Assembly (NCBI RefSeq): GCF_019175385.1 | Contig: NC_083343.1 | Span: 49,436,457 to 49,500,456 of the forward strand | Source of the DNA: Lycium barbarum | Lineage: Eukaryota > Streptophyta > Magnoliopsida > Solanales > Solanaceae | DNA length: 64,000 bases | Direction: 5' to 3' | Part shown: positions 44,911-56,423 of the stretch, piece by piece | Layout: the number at the start of each line of letters is the position of its first letter | Position numbering within the stretch: position 1 is the stretch's first letter | The notes under the pieces: generated by a model | The model's database searches: none | What the model was told of the DNA's origin: nothing | Seen by the model: the letters and a program-made list of their open reading frames with translations, nothing else | Made by a program: the position numbers and the translations under genes

Positions 44911-47829
44911 TGTCACGACCCAGCCCCATGGGCCACGACTGGTGTCCTATTTGGACACCCCAAACAGACTTACATACCAAATCGTCATATTATAGCTTAA
45001 CTCAGAATTCATATTCATCATTTTAAACAGAGCTAAAAACGAATATTATCTTAAGCGGTCGCGCGTACAAAAATATCATATCAGAGCCAAAAGGGGCGGC
45101 GGAATACACATCGCTGAATATATGCACATATACAAATATACGGGCCGTTTTGGCCGCTATAACAGACGGGACCGCATTAAGACACAAATCATAACCAAAG
45201 CAAACACACACATGACCCATGACCCACATATATGACTACAGGCCTCTACACATCATAACGAAACATATGGCGGGACAAGGCCCCGCCGTACCCCAAATAG
45301 TCAAATATACAGAAGCATATGCATGACAAAACATATATACCAAAATATGGGCTCCGAATCAAAGGAGCACTCTGTAGTAGCAGAATGTGTGGCCTACACT
45401 GGCGGATCTCGAACCTCTGTATCTGCGGGCATGAAATGCAGCCCCCGAAGAAAGGGGGTCAGTACGAAAAATGTACTGAGTATGTAAAGCATAGAGTACA
45501 AAAATTAAAACCATAACTGAAGTGAAAGGTACAGAGAGAAAATACCGAATCAGTATACCAAAATTTGTACTGAAAACATAAGTACATAATGCAAACAGAA
45601 CAAATCATGCATAAGGCTCAGGAACGTGGTCGCCACTCCGACACTGGCGCCACAACACATCATACTCCAGAAAGTTTCAAATCTCCGTACAATCCCCGAA
45701 CATATCGAATCATCATACATCTCATATCATCAAACATAACATGTGCCATATCACATCATAACGCCGTATGAAAACGGTACCTGGACCTATGGCGAGGTCT
45801 CAGGAACCGTAACACATCATACTGCCGAATATGTCATAGTACGCACGATTACAAAACCGGCCCGGGATCCGGCGAACGATATCATAATAACATGCACGAG
45901 CGGAGTAGTGAGAAACTAATGCAATTTACATATAAAACATTTATGAAGACTTGATATAATCATATGACAACAAGTTAAGTAGACTAGTTTGAACAACTGA
46001 ACAATATGGGGTCTGTCTCACACAAGTATTTCTGAAATCGGATTTATAGTTCAATGTGTATGTCGGAATATAATGGAGCCATTAAAACGTTATTCTTTGG
46101 TAGCTAAGATCATAAACAAAAGTTCCTTTTTGATATCATACAAAAACAAGTCAAATAGGACGAACAAAGGAGGTCTCGGGGCTAGTGGACCCACCTCGGG
46201 TCAAGTCGAGGTGGCGTACGTAATTTACAAACGTTAGACTCTATGGAGTCATCTATGAAAGTTTCAGGACGATACATTTACGTTTGTGAAAGTTACGGAT
46301 GTTTGAACATTTCCTCCTAACAAAATTCAAAGGTTCTAGTTCAATTTCACTTAATGAAATAGTACTAAAAGTAAACTCGGATTTCCATGAATAGAATATT
46401 CCCCGAGGCTCAAATCCAAACCTAGTACACCTAGGACATGCCAAAAGAAGGAAAGGTAGGGCTTTACATACCTTATTCGCGTCTTACGCTCATCCGAACT
46501 CAAATCCCGTTTCCTCCAAAATCTATAATTGGTCATAATTACCAAATGTGAGTTACAAGCTTTTAGGAATTCAATCTTAAATCCATATTTGTCTATAGAA
46601 ATTTCGGAAGCATTTCCCCTATAAATTCGACATCCCCGAGAATTATCTCGGCCATAATATCAACAACAACACCCACAACAATACCAACAACATCAACAAT
46701 CACAACAAAACACATTCTAACATAAATATTCTTCTTTTCTACATAGTGCAACAACTTCCATTCCAACTTCAGACTTTCAAACTAATATCAACATTTCCAT
46801 ATTCATTAACTAATTCAAGATTATTCAAACATAATTCAATAGCATTCCAAACAATATTCAAGGATTCAAACAATCCCGCCAACTCCATATTCCATCTGAA
46901 ACCTCTACAAATGCAACGAAACTACCAAGTCGCATTGTCTTCTTCCAAATTCAATAACAACAACAATAATTCACATTTTTGAATTTTTCTTCCATAATTA
47001 CATAAAAACTACATTAGAATCAGATAATTCCCGATAACGACTTATAACCAATTTCAATGCCAACTCGAGTCATTAAGCCTTTATTTACATCATGAATGCC
47101 ACAACGACACAACTAGCGAGCTAAAAAAAATTTAACTCACCTCCCCTTCACCCCCACACCACGCGGCCTCACACACACTACACGGCCATGCACACACTCA
47201 CACCAATTTCATGATTTCCATGCAATTCTAATCATTATAACACATATACTTCTTCCATAACATAAAAGGATAAAATTCTTACCTTTTTCTTCAAATGTTT
47301 TCTTGCCACAAACGTAGTCCTCTCGCTTAACTAATTATACCACGTCGAAGAGCGTCTTGAGCTTAATAAGAATTCAAGAGGGAAGAGATTTTCGGATCAA
47401 GATTGAAGGACTTGGAATTTTTTTTTCTCTTTAGGTTCGGCCGAAGGGCCTCTTTGGTGCTCTCACTTGTTTTATTTTTTTTGTTTCTTGAATGTTCTAT
47501 GGATGAACATATAATGACCCCTCTTCATTTTATTTATCACATGATTAATTACATTGGCTTGGGCCAAGGCCATATGGCCGGCCACGCCTAGCTACTTGGG
47601 CCTCATTTCTATAGTTTTTTTTAGCCCAATTTATTATGAATCTTATTTTGTAATTCACGGAACTAATTTCCAAAATTCCAATTTTGCCCTTGGCCTTTCT
47701 CCGTATTCCCGCATCAATATTTTTCATGAATATCACACATGTATTAAATAAAATAAAAACATAGCCTTATTTCCTACAAGGCAGGATTATTCCAAATTTT
47801 CCAAATGCGCAAAAATGCGGGATATAACA
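44911..47829 (-). mobile_element. Solo LTR K (2919 bp) inside LTR J
   Basis: Minus strand, from TGTTATATCCCGC (47829) to CGTGACA (44911). Target duplication CTGTG (44906-44910) and CTATG (47830-47834), one transition apart. No internal region. It has the hairpin CAGTAC/GTACTG at 45460-45478 and, in the LTR sense, donor-like AGGTATGTAAAGCC near 46470 and AAAGGTAAG near 47283. It is the same family as LTR L at 56424. Short open frames on either strand are not gene-like. Confidence 0.9.
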
Positions 47830-49484
47830 CTATGCACGAAAACATACCCGGCCCGGGACTCGGTGAAAGACATATTGAGGCATGCACGAGCAGAGTAGTG
47901 AGAAACCATATGCAAACTAAGTCATATCTGAGACTCAATAGAATAATCAAAATGAACCATCATTTGATAATCAAGACAATAATCATATCAAGTACCCTTC
48001 GAATGTCACTATGGATTATATCAAAATAGAACTTCTGGAATCATAGACACGTATCAAGACATAATGAAATAGCTTCTGGAAATCAAGAACATTAGCCATC
48101 CTAGTGGCTCTAAGAATAGGAACTTCTTTGGAATCATATACACGTCGTCTGTTTGTTTCATAAAGATCATGCCAAAAAGAAAGAAGGGTTAGCTTTACAT
48201 ACCTGTTATAGGTTAACCGTAGCCAAGTTCGCTTCGTTGCCCCTTTATCCTATTTAATATGAGAGTAACGCTATCGTTAGTAAACTATACTTTCTAGCTT
48301 ATAAATCTACAACCAATCTCTTATAGGAATCATTCTTTAGTTTATACTTTCTTGATTAGGATTTTTGTTAGTTAAGAACTTAACGGAAATCGGGCAGCAT
48401 TTCCCCTATATAACTCGCCTAACCCGAACTTCCAATTAATCTCCTATTATCACAGCAATACCAAAAACAACAGTAATAGAAATATTCATATCAAATCCTT
48501 AAAATCCAGCCCATAAACAACTCAAACAACCCAATAACCTTTCTTAATCCTTTTCCAACCCAAATCATTAACATGTAAGATTATACACCAAACAGACCAA
48601 CATATGCTTTGTATACGATACGTTATACACTTCTTTCTTCCAAATTTAGAAGCCATATCAACAGCAACACGACAACAACACCAACAACTACATATGAACA
48701 TAAACCACACTTTTAATCTTTCAACTCAACAATTCCATATAACAACCACAATTCCTAATATCAACGAATTCATGCAATTTCTTACTTCTAATTTCCTCTA
48801 ATGCAATTTTAATCTTTCCATTACAACACCATTAATCCAATTATACCATAAAATGAGAAAATCTTACCTTAATTTAATCGGAGCAAATTCTATACCCACT
48901 TGCACCAATTGCACTATTTCTTCTTCCTCAATTCAATACCCAATGTTGCTATCACCTCCTTGGACTTGCAAATCTCCTTAAAACTTAATCAAAGCAAGAA
49001 AACATTTTTTTTAACAACCATGGCTGGCCGAGAGCTTGGTAGCCATGGCAATGCTTTTTTTTTTCTTAAGCTTTCAATTTGTAGAATGAAAATGATAACC
49101 TAAGTTGATCATTAACCTAAGCTTATATATGGTGTCCCTCCCTTGGACACGTGCCCCCCCTTAATGAATCATCAATTTGTTTTGTTTTATTTTGTATTAT
49201 TTTTTTAAAAAAAATTAAAGAATCGGGTGGGGCCCACCTTAATTATAATTAGCTAACTTAATTAATCTTAATTAATCACTAATCTCCACTTAATAATCTA
49301 ATCATAGTTAATTAATCCCTAATCTCCGTTAATATTTCTATACTAATTGAAATTTATAACAAATCGTGCACTAATTAAAATCGAGGATTAAAAGCACTTT
49401 ATTTCACATCCCAAAATAGTCTCGTCCTTAACTTATGTCGATTAGCTTATGAATAATTCGACGTACAAAATACAGGGTATAACA
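47830..49484 (-). mobile_element. Solo LTR J, part 2
   Basis: The 5' portion of LTR J on the minus strand, starting TGTTATACCCTG at 49484 and followed by target copy ACCTG at 49485-49489. Donor-like AAGGTAAGA near 48868 and AGGTATGTAAAGC near 48200 in the LTR sense. No internal region was found for J, hence a solo LTR of about 2.5 kb without K. Confidence 0.88.
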
Positions 49485-49489
49485 ACCTG

Positions 49490-50800
49490 TATAACATAGT
49501 CTTGGATTTTTTTGATGGGAGCTGGTTCCCGAGGTCCATTTCACATTCTTTTCTCATTCTTATTCCGAAGGTTAAGTCTTCTCAGGACTTTTCAGATATG
49601 AGACCCATCAGTTTAAGTAATTTCTCATGCAAGCTCATTTTAGAAATTTTGAACAATAGACTGTCTTTTATCATAAACAAGCTCATCTCCCCTAATAAAA
49701 CAGGCTTCATGAAGGTTGATCTATTAGTGAGAATATCACTTTGGCTCAGGAAATGATCCACAACATGAACAAATAGGACCCTGATTCCAATGTGGCTTTG
49801 AAACTATATATGACTAAAGCCGATGACAGAGTTTCTTGAAATTTTTTGTGTGAAGTTCTTAGGAAACTGGGTTTTTTGATAAATGGATAAGTATGATATG
49901 GAGGGGGATTGCTAACAACTGGTACTCCATAAATATAAATGGAATCAAACATGCTTTTTCAAATCAACTAGAAGATTGAAGCAAAGAGATCCTATTTCTC
50001 CCTCTTTTTTCATTCTTTGTGTTGAACTACTTTCCCGAACATTAGACAAGCAGGTTAACAATTTCATTCCTTTCTCCTGTGAAGCAAAGGGTCCAGTTAC
50101 CACTCATCTAAGTTATGCTGAAGATACAATCCTATTCCTCTCTGGTGAACCTAACTCTATAAATATGATGATGAGCATTCTGGAGAAGTATGAGAACTCT
50201 TCTGGTCAGCTCATTAACAAAAGAAAGTCTTGTTTTTTTAGTACATCCTAAAGCCTCTAAGACCTTTGCTCAGAGAGTGAAACACAGCACTGGATTTGAG
50301 CAACATGTTTTCCCATTCAAGTATTTGGGTTGCCCTATTTGTATTGGAAGAAAAAGAATTTCTTTCTTTAGTGAATTGGTTGCTAGGCTAGCCAACAAAG
50401 TCAGTGGTTGAAATACCAAGTCACTCTCCTTTAGTGGCAAGGCTGTTCTGATCAAGGCTATCCTAGCTTCTTTTCCACTTCATATCATTTTTGTTATACA
50501 ACTCCCTACAACAACTATCAAACATATGGAGATGATCATGGCAAATTTCTTGTCGGGATAGAACGATGGGAACAACAAACATCATTAGATTGCTTGGCGA
50601 AAGCTGTGTTAGCCTACTGAAGACATAGGAGCTGGTTTTAGACCAATTCAAAGCTATTGTGATACTTTTTCTGCTAAGAACTGGTGGAATCTCAGGAGCA
50701 AACCGTCCTTGTTGAGAAATTTCTTGGAAGCTAAGTACTGCAAGAGGTCTCATCCTGTTTCCAAAAAATGGACCTATACTAATTCACACTCATAGAGAAG
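49490..50800 (+). pseudogene. LINE ORF2, reverse transcriptase core
   Basis: Joins in frame to 44047 once J is removed (ANDL-YNIVLDFFDGSW). RT motifs: LILIPKVKSSQDFSDMRPIS, CKLILEILNNRL, SPNKTGFM, then frameshifts and stops near 49755-49975, DPISPSFFILCVELLSR (about 49990) and the catalytic box as YAED where YADD is usual (about 50115). After another frame change at about 50250, FKYLGCPI and the thumb-like region follow with further stops. Enzyme non-functional. Confidence 0.87.
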
Positions 50801-52224
50801 ACTGATGGAAACCAGAACAAAGGTGGAACCTCTTATAAAATGGAAAATTGGCAAAGGGAACGCATCATTTTGGTGGGATAATTGGACAAGTTCTGGTCCT
50901 TTGGCCAGACAGGTCCCTAATGGGAATATATCCAAGAGGATCAAAGTGGCATCTTTCCTGGACAATGGAAGGTGGAGGAAGATGGAACTCAAAAAGATGT
51001 TGCCTGATAACCTGGTGGAAACTATTGTTAACATCCACATTAAAGGCAACAAAGATGATTACCCTATATGGATGGCAGATGATAGTGGAGAGTTCTCATG
51101 TAAATCTGCTTCAAAAGCTATCAGAATCGCTAGAAGTGTCTCTCTCACTGGTAAGAAAACATGGCATCCTAAACTTCCATTCAAAGTGTCATTTTTTATC
51201 TTGAGATTTCTGCATTATAGGATCCTAAATGATGATAAAATTCAAAAATTTGGGATCCATGGCCCTCTATGTGTGTATGTTATAGGAATCCATCCATGGA
51301 AAATGGTGATCACCTCTTTAGGGCTGGGGATTTAAAACTTGTCTGGATTTTTTTCTTCAACTATGCTGGGATACAGTGCAATAACGTGACTATTAGAAGC
51401 ATGCTAGTCCAATGGTGGCTTACTCAACCTAAAAATCCTATGCATGGACTTATCTTACAATGCACTCCTTTTATTGTTTGGTGGGAAATATGGAGGAGTA
51501 GGTGCAGTAAAATGTTTTATCAAACTCCAATCAGTGCTAACAGAATCATTGCCAGAGTGGGGTGGTTGGTTGGTCTTATTCTCAATATCCAGTTTCCCTC
51601 CTTTAAATGCTTCTACATTTGGACTGAAATTTTTGATAAAGCTGATAAAGCCAAACAGATGCTGGACATCAAAATGATAAAGTGGATCAACCCTCCCATA
51701 CACATCTATGAATTGAATACAAATGGATGTTGTAAAGGGATTCCAGGAGAAGCTGCAGGAGGTGGCATTATTAGAGATCACCGAGGAAATATGATTATGT
51801 CCTGTTATGCTTATTTTTGTGTTTGTAGCAAAAATAAATAAGAGACCATGGCAATGCTAAAAGGCCTCGAGTGGTGCATTATAAATGGTTACAACCATTT
51901 GATTTTGGAGACTGAGTCATTTTTATTAGTGAATATGATCAATAAAGACAAGAAGATACAAACATACCTCCAGAATTATATTCTGCAGATTAGAGCTCTA
52001 ATAAGGCAGTGTCAATGTCAAGTAGTGCATTGCTTCAGGGAAGCAAATTTTGTTGCGGATACCCTAGCTAATGTTTGCGATAGCAAGAAATCTGAAGAAT
52101 TCTTCACACAAGCTTTGTCTATCCCTTTGAAGGCTAAAGCTTCTTTGAAGAATGACCAAAGAGGATATATCCACTTCCGGAACAAGATCAAGCAAGGACA
52201 TTTCAGCTGTAATAATGATGATTG
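50801..52224 (+). pseudogene. LINE ORF2, C-terminal zinc-binding and RNase H region
   Basis: 50805-51335 carries the segment WKIGKGNASFWWDNW and the zf-RVT-like KTWHPKLPFKVSFFILRFL. The frame shifts near 51270. RNase H-type sequence follows: ELNTNGCCKG (Asn where the first catalytic Asp is usual), GGGIIRDHRGNMI, then a stop at 51839, EMAMLKGLEW-like TMAMLKGLEWC, LILETESFLLVNMI and FREANFVADTLAN. Ends at TGA 52223-52225. RNase H in plant LINEs removes RNA from the cDNA hybrid. Confidence 0.83.
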
Positions 52225-52499
52225 AATTGATGATGCAAATCAATTTTTTTGATATCCTTCTCAATATCAATCATGATTGTAATATAAAAGAGAAGTCTTC
52301 TTTTATCAGTTTCTACACTTTTGCACAGAACCAATATATTATGGGGACTCTCACTCTACATGTAATCCTGGAGGCTAAGGTCTATGTGTTCCTCCATGTA
52401 TATTTTTGGATAAATTTATACATAGGTAGGGGTCCTTCCCCCCCCCCCCCCAATCATCACTAGGCCAATATAGCCAAGATGATGGAATTCTATTTTTTT
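52225..52499 (+). other. LINE 3' untranslated region
   Basis: Non-coding DNA after the ORF2 stop, with a C-run of about 13 at 52438-52451. It ends near TTCTATTTTTTTTTTAAAG (about 52490), where LTR F appears to resume. No clean poly(A) tail is visible, so the exact LINE end is uncertain by tens of bases. Confidence 0.55.
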
Positions 52500-54662
52500 T
52501 TTTAAAGTATTAGAGAGGGTTTTTGGGTTTCTTTCTTGAATGACTTTTTTGTTATCAAACCTTGGTTTGTGGATGTATTAAGCTTTATTAAATATGGAAT
52601 TGATGGGTAGTGAATATATAAACATTAATCTACCATTATTAGTGACCAATTTGTGGAATCGGAAGTTAAGGTCTATACCTAAATTTCAGAGTTTCACCTC
52701 GAATCTGAGTTGGCCTAATCCATAAGTTAATCTAGCAATTGTTTGATGGGAATTGATCACCTAGAGTATGAATTTCTTATTTAGCCTTCCAATTGACCAT
52801 TTTACCCTTAAGGGTTCGTTTTCCCCATTCCATGAGTTAGGATTTGGGACTTGAATAGAAGTAAGGTTTATGGGTGTTGTCCTTCTTGATTCTAATATCG
52901 CATTTGGATATGACTAGACTTCCATTACTTTGAGGCACCAAGGAAGGGCAAGGCTCAAGTTTGATGGTTCAACATTGGTTTTTGGCTTTTAGGTTGGTTA
53001 TGAATTAAGTTATAGTTAGACTTCGGTTAGTAAAGCATATGTAGAATTAATGATTGTCATAGACAACATGTACACCCTTAGGTGTAGAGTTGGGTTGGAA
53101 TTTTACTAGGTTGGTTACTGATTGATTGTGGCTTGTCTCCTTGTTACGTTCTATTTGTAGTGTGGCTTTATGTGTCGGGCTTGTGGCCTGTTAGAAACTC
53201 TTGGAATCATGCTTAACATTTCATATATGAATCGGAGGATTCTATGTATCATATGAGACTAGTTTGATGGAAACTTGACGTATGATTTACTGTTGATGAT
53301 GACTTCATGCATGGTATGCATCTTCATTTCATATGTTATTGATATTGAACCATAACTTGGTACCGATGTTGTTAAAAGAGAATGGAACATTGAATGACTA
53401 TAGATTGGATGCCTAGTGGTTGACCTTATGAGTTGGAGACCGTATGTTATCATATGTTGATATCGTTGGAAGGGTAAGGAAAGATATGATATTATTGATG
53501 TTGTTGTTGTGATAAGTGTCCGTGTGTGGCACCACTGAAATGAATATGTTGCATTTGATATTCTCATTGCATGATATACTTTTTCATATCCATGCTATAT
53601 TGTTGTGATCTTGATATTTGTACGACGGTGATAAATCATAAGGGAAGTAATTACGATTCTTATGACATTATTATATCGCGTAGCCATCTCTATGTTGGGT
53701 GATACAGAGTGGTTAGCTAGGATTTCGGTGGAGGAGTCATTCTAGGCTGTGTGATACGAAATGACAGTACATGGACTTAGCGGTCCCCATGGGTCATGAC
53801 TGTTGGAAAGTGAACATCGTGCCCCTAGAGCATGTGTGTATCAGGATGGATAAGTCATTCTAGGCTGTGTGTTACGGAATGACAGTAGATGGATTTAGCG
53901 ATTCCCCATGGGTAATGACTTTTGGATGTTGGACATTATCTTCCCGGATATGTGTGTATCATTGCATTCATATTTCATCCACTCATACCCCTGATTTCTA
54001 GTTGTGATTATTATTTGTATTGTTTGGTGTTCGTGAACATTGATTTCCTATTTGGTTCCTGATTTGAGATACTTTTGGGCCTGATTAGTATATACTTGAG
54101 GAATGATGGATTCGAGGAGTAGAGACTTTCTCCTAGAATAAGACCTGAGGTTTTGGACAATATTATAAGTGGTACTTGTGTTTTATTATTCTGAGAAATT
54201 GTGGAAAATTTGGCAGGACCTGGGTTTAGATGCTTCGCTATAGGCTTGATCTGGATATAATTCACTGAGGGCTTATTAGATGCTTCGATACCTGAACTGT
54301 TATTATTGGATATGTGTTTATGCCTTATTTTTTTAAGTAAAACTAAACTTGGAACTTCAAGGTGAATTTTGAACACCCTAAACCACTGAACCAACCCCTA
54401 CTCTTTGTGTTTATGCCATATATCTAATTGCGAGCATGTCAATTCTACAGTCTCTTTCCATATATATATGTTCACTAACTATTGTTGGCCTATGATTCCT
54501 ACTCAGTACATGTTGTTTGTATTGATGCTACCTTTCTACACTTCTTTTCGGGGTGTAGAGTTTGAGATAGGTTCCGCTCCTACTTATCGAGGTTGAGTTC
54601 TGAGGCCTAGCTTGCGAGTATCTAGGGTGAGCATCTGATGAGTCGCTGCCTGGAGGCTCATC
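52500..54662 (+). mobile_element. LTR F, second part
   Basis: Homologous to the reverse complement of 54663-56423 (shared TGATGGGAATTGATCACCTA at about 52745, GACTAGACTTCCATTA at about 52914). It includes a 125-bp repeated module at about 53700-53965 and the hairpin CAGTAC/GTATTG at 54504-54524. I infer that it continues 9444-10290 across the LINE from its position and LTR order; the two parts do not overlap, so this is not proven. It is cut by LTR M at 54663. Confidence 0.65.
53700..53965 (+). repeat. Two-copy module in LTR F
   Basis: Two units of about 125 bp with GTCATTCTAGGCTGTGTGAT, GATTTAGCG/GACTTAGCG and CCCCATGGGTCATGACT. It holds the slot filled by GC-rich tandem repeats in other LTRs. 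Confidence 0.75.
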
Positions 54663-56423
54663 TGTCAGGACCCATTTTCACTAAGTCGTGCAAGCACCTA
54701 CCTTTCCTACATCGGTAGGGAAACCCTTATCCCAACAATCATAAAACATAAATAAAGCCGAAGAAGATAGAATAACATAAGTCTCACGATAATATAATAA
54801 GTGCGAAAGTAAATGAAATCCACCCCAGTATCTGGTATGGTCATACAAGAGCATGTAATGCAGATACTACAAGTCTGAATAATAATACATAAATAGTCTC
54901 AGAATCATGTCTCAGAATGGAAAGCAAGACATAGATAATAGGAAGAATCTTCGGGCAGCGAAAGTCCTCATGCTCAACCTTAAGAGAGTCGAATCAACAA
55001 TCCTTGAATATCATCCACGAGGGGTAGAAGTTAATCCAACCTGGTACTCTGCATTCATAAAATAATGCAGCAAGTGCAGGTCAATACAACCAACATGTAC
55101 TGGTAGGTATCATAGGCCGACTAAGACTAGCTATTGTATGTAAAGACAACAAAAGCAAGATAAACACATAAAACAAGGTACAAGTCAACACGAGTCTATA
55201 ACCTCGATACAAGTCATCACCTTTGATATAGCATCTAAACCCAACTGTGCCAAGTATTAGTATAACTGTTCCAAACCAGTATATCAGAACAAGTCATCAC
55301 CTATGTTATATCATCTAAGCCCAACTGTGCCAAGTCTTTGTATAACTGTTCTAAACGAATAATTCACAATCATATCACAACACGTCAAGAGGTACAATGC
55401 AATGCAATAATGTATGAATGATGAACCCAATGCATATGCACCATACACATGTAATCTGACCTATGGAACATCACATCTCGACAGCACAACCCATGGGGGA
55501 CCCGTGAACTCCATGAGTCATTCTATACACAGCCCAGAGATGACTCCTTCCCACCTATACGCCTCGTATCAGGCATTCCGTGCACAACCCAGAGATGACT
55601 CGATATATAATGTGCTTCAATAGAATCTGTATTTCCTTCTCACTTTCCATCCTCAGTACCATAACAATGAAATGTCAATGTATCATGGAAATGAGTTTGA
55701 ATACGATGCAATGTAATATCAACAACTAATTCAATCCCAAATAGTACCATACAGGGCACACAAGTAATATCAATAATAAAGCTACGCAATACGCCACAAT
55801 GGAATCACAATTCTCATCTTAATTTCAAATCAAGTAAAGTACTGCAATATCATAGTCATGATATATCACTAATCACCAATATCCGATGTCTCAACATGGC
55901 AACGAGCCTATAAGTAAATAGAACAAGATAAGTCAATAACATAACGGGGTGGCTAGCCCCCAATCATACAACAAGGCCCAACCTAAGACAATATCCAACC
56001 CAACTTCATACTTGAAGGTTTATATGCATTCTCCGACAATATCATCTAAACATACGCTTCGCTAATCTAAGTCTCACCATAAGGCAAACCGTAATCTACT
56101 TGGAAAGCCGAACAATAAATTCTCCAATAGTCAAACCTTACTCTTTCCCTTCCTTTGAGCCTCGAGATAATGGAAGTCTAGTCATAATGGAATTATGAAA
56201 TTAGAATTAAGAAGAAACATCAATCAATCCTTACTTCTATTCAAGACCAACATCCCAATTTATGGAATGGGGTTTATGAACTAGAAAGATGATATAGGGA
56301 ATTTATAGGCCTCAACATGAAATTAAAGTTCTAGGTGATCAATTCCCATCACTTATAAGCTAGAAGAACTAACAAATCACTTAAATTTGGATTCTAGGCA
56401 AAACTCGCAAATTTGGTATGAGC
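54663..56423 (-). mobile_element. LTR M, F-family, minus orientation, partial
   Basis: Minus-strand end GGGTCCTGACA at 54663. The hairpin occurs as CAATAC/GTACTG on the plus strand at 55082-55102 (sense CAGTAC/GTATTG). M is an LTR of the same family as 52500-54662 in the opposite direction, inserted before F reached its end. Its own start is missing because element L broke it at 56424; the remainder should lie past the window. Confidence 0.75.

Noticed and set aside
46746..46982. 78-codon plus-strand frame rich in Asn and Gln
   Set aside because: It lies within solo LTR K on its antisense strand and ends in a CAA/AAC-rich tract; no evidence for a gene.
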